Positions 1 through 7,861 of a stretch of DNA of 64,000 nt are shown here, piece after piece. The notes under the pieces are model-generated. The model saw nothing but the letters and a program-made list of their open reading frames with translations, did no database searches and had not been told where the DNA came from. Where the stretch lies: the NCBI GenBank assembly GCA_017416915.1, contig JAFQAN010000029.1, forward strand, positions 1 through 64,000. Reading direction: 5' to 3'. The first letter of the stretch is position 1, and each line of letters begins with the position of its first letter. The translations under genes were made by a program, and so were the position numbers. Source of the stretch: Alistipes sp. (GTDB taxonomy: Bacteria; Bacteroidota; Bacteroidia; Bacteroidales; Rikenellaceae).

Positions 1-31
1 CATCCTGAGCCAGGATCAAACTCTCCATTGT
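1..31 (-). rRNA. rrs: 16S rRNA, 5' end (partial)
   Basis: The reverse complement of positions 5-24 is the universal 27F priming site AGAGTTTGATCCTGGCTCAG, preceded by ACAATGG as in Bacteroidales 16S genes. The gene runs leftward out of the window, so only its first ~30 nt are present. The exact mature 5' end is approximate. Confidence 0.95.
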
Positions 32-194
32 AAAAAAATAAAATGTTTTGTTAGAGTCCTGACTGTTTCATTTTCCTTCTAAGGAAATTGACAGATAAAT
101 ACTACACTTTTTCTCTCAATATAAAAACCAGTAAATCAAAGAACCATTTTTGGTATCACTTTTGCTCTGTATTTTTTCAGAGCGGAAAGTGGTG

Positions 195-226
195 CAAAGG
201 TAAGACATATTTTTGAAACCACCAAA
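195..226 (-). promoter_or_regulatory. rRNA promoter nearest 16S
   Basis: On the minus strand TTTG (226-223), a 20-bp spacer and TACCTTTG (202-195) match the Bacteroidetes -33/-7 consensus. It is one of three promoters repeated in tandem upstream of 16S. Confidence 0.8.
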
Positions 227-304
227 TATTTTGGAAACTTTTTCAAAAAATATTTTTCTAAGAACCTTTTGTGCTACTCGCCGTTTTAGAGGCGAAAGCG
301 GGTG

Positions 305-336
305 CAAAGATAAGACACTTTTTTCAAACCACCAAA
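305..336 (-). promoter_or_regulatory. rRNA promoter, middle
   Basis: Minus strand TTTG (336-333), 20-bp spacer, TATCTTTG (312-305): a full consensus Bacteroidetes sigma-ABfr promoter, about 110 bp upstream of the first one. Confidence 0.85.
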
Positions 337-417
337 TATTTTGGAAACTTTTTTCAAAATATTTCTAAGAACCCTTTTCTGTGCCACCAGAAGCGCGTTG
401 CTTTCTGATTGCGGGTG

Positions 418-448
418 CAAAGGTAGCACTTATTTCTTATCATCCAAA
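418..448 (-). promoter_or_regulatory. rRNA promoter, distal
   Basis: Minus strand TTTG (448-445), 19-bp spacer, TACCTTTG (425-418). It is the third copy of the rRNA promoter, with less flanking similarity than the other two. Confidence 0.75.
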
Positions 449-576
449 CATTTTATTAAAAAAAATACAAAATTCTTACCATTTTTCTGTATTCGGAGCA
501 TATACCTATATTTATATATATAAGGGCAGCAGAAAAGAGAAATAACAAAGGACAGTGGAGGTTTCTTGACGGCGCG

Positions 577-665
577 GCAACAGAGCAACCCGCAAAAGAG
601 TGTTGCGCAATATAGCGGCGCGACAAAAGAGCGACGCCGCAACAGAGCAACCCACAAAAGAGTGT
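577..665. repeat. 27-bp direct repeat (GCAACAGAGCAACCC...)
   Basis: Positions 577-603 and 639-665 are a direct repeat of the form GCAACAGAGCAACCCRCAAA followed by AGAGTGT, with one difference. Between them is the related word GCGACAAAAGAG. The repeat lies between aspA and the rRNA promoters, and similar words recur at 34522-34587. Confidence 0.7.
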
Positions 666-732
666 GCCGCGGACCTACCCTATGGGGAAGATCTGCGGCA
701 CACGATGCAATATGCCGAGCCAACGATGGCTC
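663..732 (-). terminator. Hairpins downstream of aspA
   Basis: Two inverted repeats follow the aspA stop on the minus strand: GAGCCA/TGGCTC (732-717) and TGTGCCGC/GCGGCACA (702-663). The second is followed by CTCTTTTG. The T-run is weak, so the terminator role is an inference. Confidence 0.5.
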
Positions 733-739
733 AAATTAA

Positions 740-2173
740 TTAGCGGCGAGGCTTGATGTCGAGCTTCACGGGCTTAATCATATTCTCGGGCGAGAGGATG
801 GTGTCAAGCTCCTCCTTGGTGAGGATGCCATCTTCGAGTACGATGTCGTAAACGCGACCACCAGTAGCCATAGCCTTCTTCGCAATCTTTGTCGAGTTCT
901 TATAGCCGATGATGGGGTTAAGAGCGGTTACAATACCGAAGCTATCCTGAACATACTTCAAGCACTGCTCCTCGTTTGCCTTGATGCCCTCAACGCAGTT
1001 GATGCGCAGGGTGTCGAAACCGTTCATCATAATCTCTGCCGACTCGAAGCAGCACTGCGCCATAGTAGGCTCCATAGCGTTAAGCTCCATCTGAGCCTCC
1101 TGAGCGCACATAGCCACGCAAGCGTCGTTACCGATAACCTTGTAGCATATCTGGTTCATCACCTCGGGGATAACGGGGTTTACCTTACCAGGCATAATCG
1201 ACGAGCCAGGCTGACGCGCTGGAAGGTCGAACTCGTGGAGACCGCAACGAGGACCCGACGCCAAGAGACGGAGGTCGTTACATATCTTGTTGAGCTTGAT
1301 AGCCACGCGGCGCATTGCCGACGAGTAGCCCACCATACAAGTAGTATCCGACGTAGCTGCTACGAGGTCCTCGGCGAGCTTGATATCCCAGCCAGTAATC
1401 TCGCGCAACGCTGCCACGCACTTCTCCGAGTAGCCAGGCTCCGAGCAGATACCCGTGCCGATAGCCGTAGCACCCATATTCACTGTGAGGAACTCCTCGG
1501 CAGCGAACTCCAAGTTCTTCTTCTCCTCCTTCAATATCTGAGCAAAGGCACCGAAGGTCTGACCAAGCGTCATAGGCACAGCGTCTTCGAGCTGCGTACG
1601 ACCCATCTTCAAGATGTGTGCAAACTCCTTAGCCTTCTTCTCGAACGCCTCGATAAGAAGCTCGAAGTGCTGCATATACTGCTTGTGCGTAGCATAGAGA
1701 CCGAGGTGGATGCCGCAAGGATATGCGTCGTTGGTTGATTGTGAGCAGTTTACGTGGTCGTTTGGTGAGCAGTACTGATACTCGCCAGCCTCGTGGCCCA
1801 TAATCTGCAATGCACGGTTAGCGATAACCTCGTTGGCGTTCATATTGGTAGTAGTACCCGCGCCGCCCTGTATCATATCGCAGGGGAACTGGTCGTGGTG
1901 CTGACCTGCCATAATTTCGAGACACGCCTTCGATATGCCGTCGAACTGCTCGTCGGTAAGCAGACCGAGCTGGTGGTTAGCCTCGGCAGCGCCCAACTTT
2001 GTCATCGCCAAGCCGTTGATGAACAAGGGGTAGTCCGAGAGGTGGAAGCGGCTGATAGGGAAGTTCTCCACACCACGAAGTGTCTGAACACCAAACAGAG
2101 CCTCAACGGGCACCTGCATTTCGCCGATAAGGTCGCTCTCAACGCGCATTTTTCCTGAATACTTAGTTGCCAT
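740..2173 (-). CDS. aspA: Aspartate ammonia-lyase
   Basis: 477-aa cytoplasmic enzyme of the aspartase/fumarase superfamily that deaminates L-aspartate to fumarate and ammonia. The superfamily signature GSSIMPGKVN is at residues 323-332 and contains the catalytic-loop serine. The GGAGTTTNMNANEV block near residue 105 and the STND block near 146 are the other two conserved regions, and the length is normal for AspA. Fumarase class II is the main alternative, but the N-terminus (RVESDLIGEMQVPVEALFGVQT) is aspartase-like. The gene is monocistronic, reads toward the rRNA operon and has its own promoter. In anaerobic Bacteroidales, aspartase feeds fumarate respiration. Confidence 0.95.
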   Translation of the reverse strand: MATKYSGKMRVESDLIGEMQVPVEALFGVQTLRGVENFPISRFHLSDYPLFINGLAMTKLGAAEANHQLGLLTDEQFDGISKACLEIMAGQHHDQFPCDMIQGGAGTTTNMNANEVIANRALQIMGHEAGEYQYCSPNDHVNCSQSTNDAYPCGIHLGLYATHKQYMQHFELLIEAFEKKAKEFAHILKMGRTQLEDAVPMTLGQTFGAFAQILKEEKKNLEFAAEEFLTVNMGATAIGTGICSEPGYSEKCVAALREITGWDIKLAEDLVAATSDTTCMVGYSSAMRRVAIKLNKICNDLRLLASGPRCGLHEFDLPARQPGSSIMPGKVNPVIPEVMNQICYKVIGNDACVAMCAQEAQMELNAMEPTMAQCCFESAEIMMNGFDTLRINCVEGIKANEEQCLKYVQDSFGIVTALNPIIGYKNSTKIAKKAMATGGRVYDIVLEDGILTKEELDTILSPENMIKPVKLDIKPRR

Positions 2174-2235
2174 AGTTTTTTGTTTTATGATTATTTAGTC
2201 ATTTTAAGTCGGTTGCACAACATTCAAATATTATG

Positions 2236-2267
2236 TAAAGGTACGAAAAATTTATTAATTGCGCAAC
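2236..2267 (-). promoter_or_regulatory. aspA promoter
   Basis: Minus strand GTTG (2267-2264), 20-bp spacer, TACCTTTA (2243-2236), about 60 bp upstream of the aspA ATG. One mismatch in each box. Confidence 0.65.
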
Positions 2268-2367
2268 AATTTAGGAAAATTTTGTTTTTCGGCGGGTCGA
2301 GTTTTAACATAGGAGCGTGAAAGCATAGATTTTCTTCCGCCATCGCGCAATGTTAATAGCGTATAGA

Positions 2368-2399
2368 GTTGCACGTTTAGGAAATTATTTTTAATTTTG
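2368..2399 (+). promoter_or_regulatory. Promoter of the 2693-4925 envelope genes
   Basis: GTTG (2368-2371), 20-bp spacer, TAATTTTG (2392-2399). It implies a leader of about 285 nt before the first ATG at 2693. Confidence 0.6.
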
Positions 2400-2500
2400 T
2401 AGTGCTATTGCATAAATAGCCGACATATTTTGATGACAGTGTATTAGCTTTTATTCTTGAACGAAAATGTGGAAGTTTTTGTGAACACAAGAGTAAGCAA

Positions 2501-2563
2501 CACACTCGTCACTCCGTATTGTATAGTTTGGGGTGTTCTACCCCGCACTACGATACGAGTGTG
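2501..2563 (+). other. Long stem-loop in 5' leader
   Basis: CACACTCGT (2501-2509) pairs perfectly with ACGAGTGTG (2555-2563), enclosing a smaller GGGGT/ACCCC hairpin (2530-2544). It lies in the ~285-nt untranslated leader of the lipoprotein gene at 2693. The structure matches no riboswitch I recognise. The rest of 2400-2692 shows no gene. Confidence 0.5.
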
Positions 2564-2692
2564 GGGTATTGTTTATTTGTGTTCGGGTCATTCCACAACC
2601 TTCGTTCAGATAGACTAATCGACTCCACACTTTCTGTTTTATATACCCCACCGCCATAGGAGTTGAGACGGTAAAGTAAAACTAATAACTCT

Positions 2693-3124
2693 ATGAAAAG
2701 ATTTTTACTATTTGCAATTTTAGCTGTTGCTGCATCGTCATGTTCTACACTAAAAAACACAGCTACAACACACGATTTCAATACGAACGCACCCTACACC
2801 GTACCAGTAATTGCAGACTTGGAGGTATCGGGAAATAGAATTATGTACGCCTATGTTCCGCCCAAGAGTGTACAAAACGGAGGGACCCAAAATGCTATCA
2901 ACACAGCCATAAGAGAGGCTCTTGTAACAAACGGTAATGCCGATGTTCTTGTAGGTCTCGAAACTCAAGTGCGATTCAACGCTTTGAAAAAGATTAAGTC
3001 GGTTGTGGTTACAGGCTATCCAGCAAAATACAAGAATTTCAGGCAGTTAGATGAAGAGATATGGTATAATACGCCTTATTTCCACGTGCAGTATGACAAC
3101 TGCAATGCTTCAAAACGCAGATAA
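2693..3124 (+). CDS. Small lipoprotein of unknown function
   Basis: 143 aa. It begins with a clear lipoprotein signal (MKRFLLFAILAVAASSCS, lipobox ASSC, acylated Cys about residue 17), so the mature protein is membrane-anchored. The body (residues 30-143) contains the segment NTAIREALVTNGNADVLVGLE, reminiscent of small periplasmic proteins with an alternating beta-alpha fold, but I do not recognise the family. It is followed 21 nt later by an outer-membrane barrel gene and then another lipoprotein, probably one operon. Base composition is AT-richer than neighbouring core genes. Confidence 0.8.
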   Translation: MKRFLLFAILAVAASSCSTLKNTATTHDFNTNAPYTVPVIADLEVSGNRIMYAYVPPKSVQNGGTQNAINTAIREALVTNGNADVLVGLETQVRFNALKKIKSVVVTGYPAKYKNFRQLDEEIWYNTPYFHVQYDNCNASKRR

Positions 3125-3145
3125 ATTCTCAAAGCGCGCAAAAAA

Positions 3146-4402
3146 ATGAATCGTTATATTTTAACTCTAATACTATCTCTCGTAACACTCTGTTCTTATG
3201 GACAGAGTGGACGACTGATATATGGTTGCGTCTATGGCGAGAAGAAAACACCGCTGCAAGGTGCAAAAATTACAACTCCGCATGGAGACTTAATCTGCAC
3301 GACAGACCAAAATGGGCAGTTCAACGCCCAATCATCTACCTACATCAAGGAGATTGTTGTGCTACATGACGATTATCAAGCAAAGTACGTGAAGGTGGAT
3401 GGCTCCTACCTTATCATCAAGATGAGAGCTGCAATCCAGACCCTCACCAAAACAACAGACGATACGAACGATGCAGAAGAGGTGGAGCAGACTACAAATC
3501 TTATCGCTGAACACAAAGCTCATATAGCAAACGAGCGACGAGCAGCCGCCGAAGAAGCGGCTAAAATCAGAGCCGAAGAGATTGCAAGATTAGACGCGGA
3601 ACGCGCAGCAGCCAAAGCCGAAGCACAAAAGAGACAAGAGATGCGCAAGATAGCGGCCGAAGAAGCGGCTAAAATCAGAGCCGAAGAGATTGCAAGATTA
3701 GATGCAGAACGCGCAGCAGCCAAAGCCGAAGCACAAAAGAGACAAGAGATGCGTAAATCAGAAATCGCAACGATAAATGAGGAGATAGCTGGCTGGCAAA
3801 ACTCCGTATATGTCAATGTATCAAGTTGCGATGACTATGAGCTAGGCGTTATATCTCCGTCAATAGGAATTGAGTATGTAGGCGGCAAACGTTTCAACAA
3901 TGCTTTTTTCCTTGGATTTGGGACAGGTATAGTACTTAATACACATAACCAACGTGAGCCGTATTGGGATAATTGGGTTCTTGCTACGCCCTTATGCTTA
4001 CCTTTGAATCGTGTAAGCATCCCCCTATATATAAACGTGAAACTCTATCTTTCTCGAACACGTTGCCAACCATACATATCGCTATCTTCTGGTTTTAGAT
4101 TCTCTGGGAAGTATCTCTTTGAATTTAGCACCCAAGAGCTTCTCACGTATAATTATGACCCATCTTATTACAACAACCAGCATAGTATAAAATATGGAAC
4201 GAATCAGTATTTTATAACCCCAGGACTTGGATTAGACTATCGATTTAAGTCAGGCACAACACTATCGTTACAAGCGGCTTTTCACGCTATAACAATGCCC
4301 GTTATAAACGACCCATATTTTGTTGGAGCAAAACAAGTAGGACTTATGGTTAATCACAAAATGCGTCCAGGCTACCACGTTCAAATCGGTATTACATTCT
4401 AA
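3146..4402 (+). CDS. Outer-membrane barrel protein with coiled-coil repeat
   Basis: 418 aa with a signal peptide (about residues 1-19, ending CSYG). Residues 20-95 (YGCVYGEKKTPLQGAKITTP...GQFNA) resemble the CarboxypepD-regulatory-like beta-sandwich found at the N-terminus of many Bacteroidetes outer-membrane proteins. Residues 125-210 are a highly charged Ala/Glu/Lys/Arg coiled coil made of two nearly identical 36-residue copies. From about 215 the sequence alternates aromatic and small residues and ends in a terminal Phe (VQIGITF), as in outer-membrane barrels. The specific function is unknown. It is in an operon with two lipoproteins, suggesting an envelope complex. Confidence 0.75.
   Translation: MNRYILTLILSLVTLCSYGQSGRLIYGCVYGEKKTPLQGAKITTPHGDLICTTDQNGQFNAQSSTYIKEIVVLHDDYQAKYVKVDGSYLIIKMRAAIQTLTKTTDDTNDAEEVEQTTNLIAEHKAHIANERRAAAEEAAKIRAEEIARLDAERAAAKAEAQKRQEMRKIAAEEAAKIRAEEIARLDAERAAAKAEAQKRQEMRKSEIATINEEIAGWQNSVYVNVSSCDDYELGVISPSIGIEYVGGKRFNNAFFLGFGTGIVLNTHNQREPYWDNWVLATPLCLPLNRVSIPLYINVKLYLSRTRCQPYISLSSGFRFSGKYLFEFSTQELLTYNYDPSYYNNQHSIKYGTNQYFITPGLGLDYRFKSGTTLSLQAAFHAITMPVINDPYFVGAKQVGLMVNHKMRPGYHVQIGITF
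3548..3757 (+). repeat. 108-bp in-frame tandem duplication
   Basis: Copy 1 (3548-3655) and copy 2 (3656-3757) differ at only a few bases (for example GACGCG versus GATGCA) and encode a 36-residue coiled-coil segment twice. The near identity indicates a recent duplication or ongoing copy-number change. Confidence 0.9.
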
Positions 4403-4412
4403 AAATTTGATT

Positions 4413-4925
4413 ATGAAGAAGATATTATACATCATTGTAATCGTGGCATTACTACCATTGTATTCGGGCTGTTCACGGGAGTATGTGTTTGATTTGGAGG
4501 AGATAAGCACAAACAATAATAACTCTGGCAACAGCAACGGCAATAATAATAACAACAATAATAGCTCTGGAAATAACAACAATAATGGCCCCGTAGTTGT
4601 GCTAACTGCACACACTTGGGGAATTGTAGGTCCAATGAGTAATTGGGATGATATAGCTATGACCATAGTTGATGGCAAGGCTACTGCAATAGTAGAATTC
4701 GAGGCAGGAGATACATTCTGTATACGTGCAGATGGCTTGTGGAATATTTGCTACGGTCATGCTACGGAGAATAAGGATATCATTATTGGCAAAGAGTTTG
4801 AACTGACATACAATGGTAAAAATATGATTATTCCAGCAACTGGCACATACAATATTAGTTTCAGAATCGTGAACAATGTTGCCACGATGAGGGTTGATAT
4901 TAATAGTAACGGCATCTTTGGTTGA
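4413..4925 (+). CDS. Lipoprotein with Asn/Ser-rich linker
   Basis: 170 aa from the ATG at 4413 (a TTG two codons earlier is in frame but less likely). The lipoprotein signal MKKILYIIVIVALLPLYSGC places the acylated Cys at residue 20. Residues 33-58 are a low-complexity Asn/Ser/Gly linker. The rest (TWGIVGPMSNWDDIAMTI...ATGTYNISFRIVNNVATMRVD) resembles a SusE/SusF-type starch-binding outer-membrane domain, a family built on such small beta domains. It lies 10 nt after the barrel gene and ends the operon at a strong terminator. The exact ligand is unknown. Confidence 0.75.
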   Translation: MKKILYIIVIVALLPLYSGCSREYVFDLEEISTNNNNSGNSNGNNNNNNNSSGNNNNNGPVVVLTAHTWGIVGPMSNWDDIAMTIVDGKATAIVEFEAGDTFCIRADGLWNICYGHATENKDIIIGKEFELTYNGKNMIIPATGTYNISFRIVNNVATMRVDINSNGIFG

Positions 4926-5023
4926 TGATGATACTCGTACGCACGGTTGTGGAGTGGGGCGCTACCTCGGATAGTCTATCCGACCTGTTACGAAATAGAG
5001 ACATAGTATTCGAATAAAAGTTG

Positions 5024-5056
5024 GAGACCTGAGATTTTACTCGGGTCTCTTCTTTT
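5024..5056 (+). terminator. Terminator of the 2693-4925 operon
   Basis: GAGACCTGAG (5024-5033) pairs with CTCGGGTCTC (5040-5049), one G-T wobble, followed by TTCTTTT. Confidence 0.85.
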
Positions 5057-5136
5057 GCAGTAGCAACACAAGTAGAGAGGCTTGCAATATGCTTAGCTAA
5101 CGAACGGCTGTATTTTCTATGACTGCGGACAATGCC

Positions 5137-5246
5137 CCAGTCTTTCTCAGGTTTTCTCAGACATTCTCAGTTGTGCGAGTTTGATTGCGGGACTTCGGGA
5201 CTTCGAGACTTCGAAAAAAAGTCTTGTGGTCCCGTGGTCTTGCGGT
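5137..5246. repeat. Fragment of 10-bp/8-bp array module
   Basis: TTTCTCAGGT-like 10-bp units (5137-5176) lead into 8-bp GGGACTTC units (5187-5215) and then the same 8-bp unit inverted (5218-5246). It is the same short-unit module that recurs at 24.0, 38.7, 46.3, 49.6, 51.6 and 60.2 kb, here without the GTAC hairpin element. The remainder of 5057-5574 shows only the promoter below and an untranslated leader. Confidence 0.7.
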
Positions 5247-5350
5247 TGTGGTACAGCATTTCTTGCCGATAACGGCAAATTACGAACACTTTTTGCAAAC
5301 TTTTTTCGGTTTTTCTAACACTTTTAGAAATCATCGCCCATTTTTGATTG

Positions 5351-5358
5351 TATATTTG
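5351..5358 (+). promoter_or_regulatory. -7 box upstream of the gene at 5575
   Basis: TATATTTG (5351-5358) is a perfect -7 element. The -33 region is only T-rich (5322-5325), so the promoter is partial. It would give a ~215-nt leader. Confidence 0.45.
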
Positions 5359-5574
5359 CAGTCGAATATCTACAACATACAACACCCCGAGGCGGGGATG
5401 TCATCCCGAACTTGTGCGACACTATCTCTGCACACAACACCGCACCCGCCACACACCCGTTATCAGCCATAAAACACCCTCTACGGCGCACCAACCGTAG
5501 CCACTCTACGCACCATCGACACAACATATTCGCCCTTTAAGGGGCATTTACCAACCTATTATAACCTATTAACA

Positions 5575-6177
5575 ATGAGAAAGTTTACACTATTTGTGGC
5601 GATAATCGCCACACTTGCCACGCTATGCTGTGGCATCTACATTCACCATCTGCGCGACGAGCAACGACGCCTACTTCGCAACCAGCACTCGCTCCTCGCC
5701 GACATCGACCTATACCGCACCCGCGAGGGCGAGTCCGCCGCGGCGGTAGAGCTACTCGAACTGCGCATCGACGAGTTCCGTGAGCAGCGGGCGCGCGATG
5801 CCGACTACATACGCTCGCTCGACATACGTCTGCGACGCGCCGAGAGCTACGCCAAGAGTGCCTCCGAGAGCCACTACACCGCCACCCTACCGCTACGCGA
5901 CACCATCATCCTGCGAGACACCATACGCGACACGGTGCGCATCTTCGAGTACAACGATGCGTGGAGCAGTATGTCGGGGCATATATCGAACGACACGATA
6001 CGTTACGACCTACGCTCAATCGACACGCTGCGTCAGGTGGTACACCGCGTACCACGCAAGATATGGTTTATCAAGTACGGCACAAAGGCGATACGCCAGG
6101 AGATAACCTCCTCAAACCCACACACGACGCTCGTCTATACCGAGTACATCGAGCTGGAACGCAGGCGAAAGCGATAA
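5575..6177 (+). CDS. Membrane-anchored coiled-coil protein, unknown function
   Basis: 200 aa. One N-terminal transmembrane segment (about residues 5-24) is followed by a charged helical region (25-110, heptad-like Leu/Ile spacing) and a C-terminal region with repeated RDT motifs (LRDTIILRDTIRDTVRIFEYND). The architecture recalls inner-membrane spanin-like or DUF6549-type proteins of Bacteroidales; that link is from memory and tentative. It has its own upstream -7 box and precedes coaD, which has a separate promoter. Codon use is normal for the window. Confidence 0.7.
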   Translation: MRKFTLFVAIIATLATLCCGIYIHHLRDEQRRLLRNQHSLLADIDLYRTREGESAAAVELLELRIDEFREQRARDADYIRSLDIRLRRAESYAKSASESHYTATLPLRDTIILRDTIRDTVRIFEYNDAWSSMSGHISNDTIRYDLRSIDTLRQVVHRVPRKIWFIKYGTKAIRQEITSSNPHTTLVYTEYIELERRRKR

Positions 6178-6255
6178 CCACCCACCCTCTACACCCACCA
6201 TCCAACGCTCTACTCCACTGCCGTTACCCTCCGAGCGAAGCAAATGCGTGTAAAT

Positions 6256-6286
6256 TTTGCATTTACAACAATTATTTGTACTTTTG
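6256..6286 (+). promoter_or_regulatory. coaD promoter
   Basis: TTTG (6256-6259), 19-bp spacer, TACTTTTG (6279-6286), ending 19 bp before the ATG of coaD. Confidence 0.8.
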
Positions 6287-6305
6287 TAGGATAATATAGC
6301 GAACT

Positions 6306-6782
6306 ATGCAGCGAACAGCGATATTTCCAGGGTCATTCGACCCCTTCACACGTGGACACGAGGCTATCGTCAAGGAGGCGCTGTCCATCTTCGACAGGGT
6401 GGTTATCGCCATCGGCTACAACCCTGCCAAGCGTGGTATGCTCAGCGTCGAGAGCCGTAAACGCCTTATTGAGAGCGTATATCAGAACAACGAGCGCGTG
6501 AGCGTTACCACCTACTCCACACTCACGGGCGACGAAGCAGAGCGCGTAGGTGCTACCACAATAATACGTAGCGCACGTAACGCCGCCGACTTCGACTACG
6601 AGCGCACGATGGAGCATGCCAACCGCCACGTATATCCCCACCTTAACACGATAATCATACTCCCGCCCGCCGAGGTGGAGTTCATATCGTCGTCGTTGGT
6701 GAGAGAGCTGCACACGTTCAACCGTCCGTGCGACGAGCTGCTGCCCGAGGGCATACGCCTCGCCGACTACCTAAACGATTAA
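6306..6782 (+). CDS. coaD: Phosphopantetheine adenylyltransferase
   Basis: 158 aa, the usual length for CoaD. It transfers AMP from ATP to 4'-phosphopantetheine, the penultimate step of coenzyme A synthesis. The nucleotidyltransferase signature FPGSFDPFTRGH is at residues 7-18 (H18 and the first HxGH-like element), and the conserved C-terminal ISSSLVRE motif is near residue 128. It heads a likely operon coaD-lpxD-ruvC-tlpA-like; lpxD begins 19 nt downstream. The enzyme is cytoplasmic and normally forms a hexamer. Confidence 0.95.
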   Translation: MQRTAIFPGSFDPFTRGHEAIVKEALSIFDRVVIAIGYNPAKRGMLSVESRKRLIESVYQNNERVSVTTYSTLTGDEAERVGATTIIRSARNAADFDYERTMEHANRHVYPHLNTIIILPPAEVEFISSSLVRELHTFNRPCDELLPEGIRLADYLND

Positions 6783-6801
6783 TAATTAAAACCGAAACAA
6801 T

Positions 6802-7836
6802 ATGCAATTCACAGCAGAGATGATAGCTGGGCTGTTAAACGGCACCATCGTAGGCGACAAAAACGCAACAGTAAGCACCGTATCGTCTATCGACGGCGGC
6901 AAGAGTGGCTCTTTGGCATACCTCACAAATGCTAAGTACGAGCAGTATGTATATACCACCGAGGCATCTATCGTATTGGTGGACAACGCGTTTGAACCCA
7001 AGCAGGAGGTAACCACAACACTTATCAAGGTTGCCAACGTCGGCGAGTGCGTACTCAACCTCTTGGAGATGTATAACGCCACACGACCCCGCAAGACGGG
7101 CATATCGAAGCTCGCCTCGATAAACGAGGCAGCAACAGTGGGCGACAACTGCTACGTGGGCGACTTCACGGTCATCGAGGCGGGCGCAAAGGTTGGTGCC
7201 AACTGCCAGATATATCCACAGTGCTACATTGGCGACAACGTAACAATAGGCGAGGGTACGAAGCTATACCCTGGTGTCAAGATTTACGAGGGTTGTGTCA
7301 TCGGCAAGAACTGCATCCTTCATGCGGGCGTTGTCATCGGCGCCGACGGCTTCGGCTTTGCGCCACGCGCTGACGGCACCTTCGCCAAGATTCCGCAGCT
7401 CGGCAACGTCATCATCGAGGACAACGTAGAGCTTGGTGCCAACACCTGCATCGACCGCGCAAAGACCGACTCGACGATAGTTCGTCAGGGCGTGAAGCTC
7501 GACAACCTCATACAGATAGGCCACAACGTCGAGATTGGCGCAAATACCGTGATGTCGGCACAGGTGGGCATCGCAGGCACATCGAAGGTGGGCGCTAACT
7601 GCTTCGTAGCGGGTCAGGTAGGTGTTGCCGACCACGTAACAATCGGCGACCGCGTGCAGCTCGGCTCGAAGTCAGGCATCGACAAGAATGTCCCCGATGG
7701 CGAGATACGTTTCGGCTACCCAGCACTGCCAGGCTTGCAGTATCACCGCTCGTTTGCCATCTTCCGCCAGCTGCCCGACCTCGCAGCCAAGGTGCGCGAG
7801 TTGGAGAAGCGTCTCAACAGCGAGACAAAGGGTTAA
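6802..7836 (+). CDS. lpxD: UDP-3-O-acylglucosamine N-acyltransferase
   Basis: 344 aa. LpxD adds the N-linked 3-hydroxyacyl chain to UDP-3-O-acylglucosamine in lipid A synthesis. The N-terminal ~100 residues form the uridine-binding domain. Residues ~110-310 are hexapeptide repeats typical of left-handed beta helices (VGDNCYVGDFTVIEAGAKVGANCQIYP...). HAGVVIGADGFGFAP and LDNLIQIGHNVEIG carry the catalytic histidine region. Length is standard. It follows coaD, and in many Bacteroidetes lpxD is followed by lpxC-fabZ; here it is followed by ruvC instead. Confidence 0.95.
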   Translation: MQFTAEMIAGLLNGTIVGDKNATVSTVSSIDGGKSGSLAYLTNAKYEQYVYTTEASIVLVDNAFEPKQEVTTTLIKVANVGECVLNLLEMYNATRPRKTGISKLASINEAATVGDNCYVGDFTVIEAGAKVGANCQIYPQCYIGDNVTIGEGTKLYPGVKIYEGCVIGKNCILHAGVVIGADGFGFAPRADGTFAKIPQLGNVIIEDNVELGANTCIDRAKTDSTIVRQGVKLDNLIQIGHNVEIGANTVMSAQVGIAGTSKVGANCFVAGQVGVADHVTIGDRVQLGSKSGIDKNVPDGEIRFGYPALPGLQYHRSFAIFRQLPDLAAKVRELEKRLNSETKG

Positions 7837-7861
7837 AACCACCATATAGCGAGCTACGTAA

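Larger units (their letters stand above)
183..405. repeat. Tandem ~110-bp duplication carrying rRNA promoters
   Basis: Segments 183-292 and 293-405 are closely similar. Both carry GGTGCAAAGRTAAGACA, an AAACCACCAAATATTTTGGA core and a TTCTAAGAACC end. The duplication multiplies the rRNA promoter, and a diverged third copy starts near 411. Confidence 0.8.

Noticed and set aside
430-723. 97-codon frame between aspA and 16S
   Set aside because: Encoded by the repeat-rich rRNA upstream region, Cys/Arg/Leu-biased and overlapping the distal rRNA promoter.
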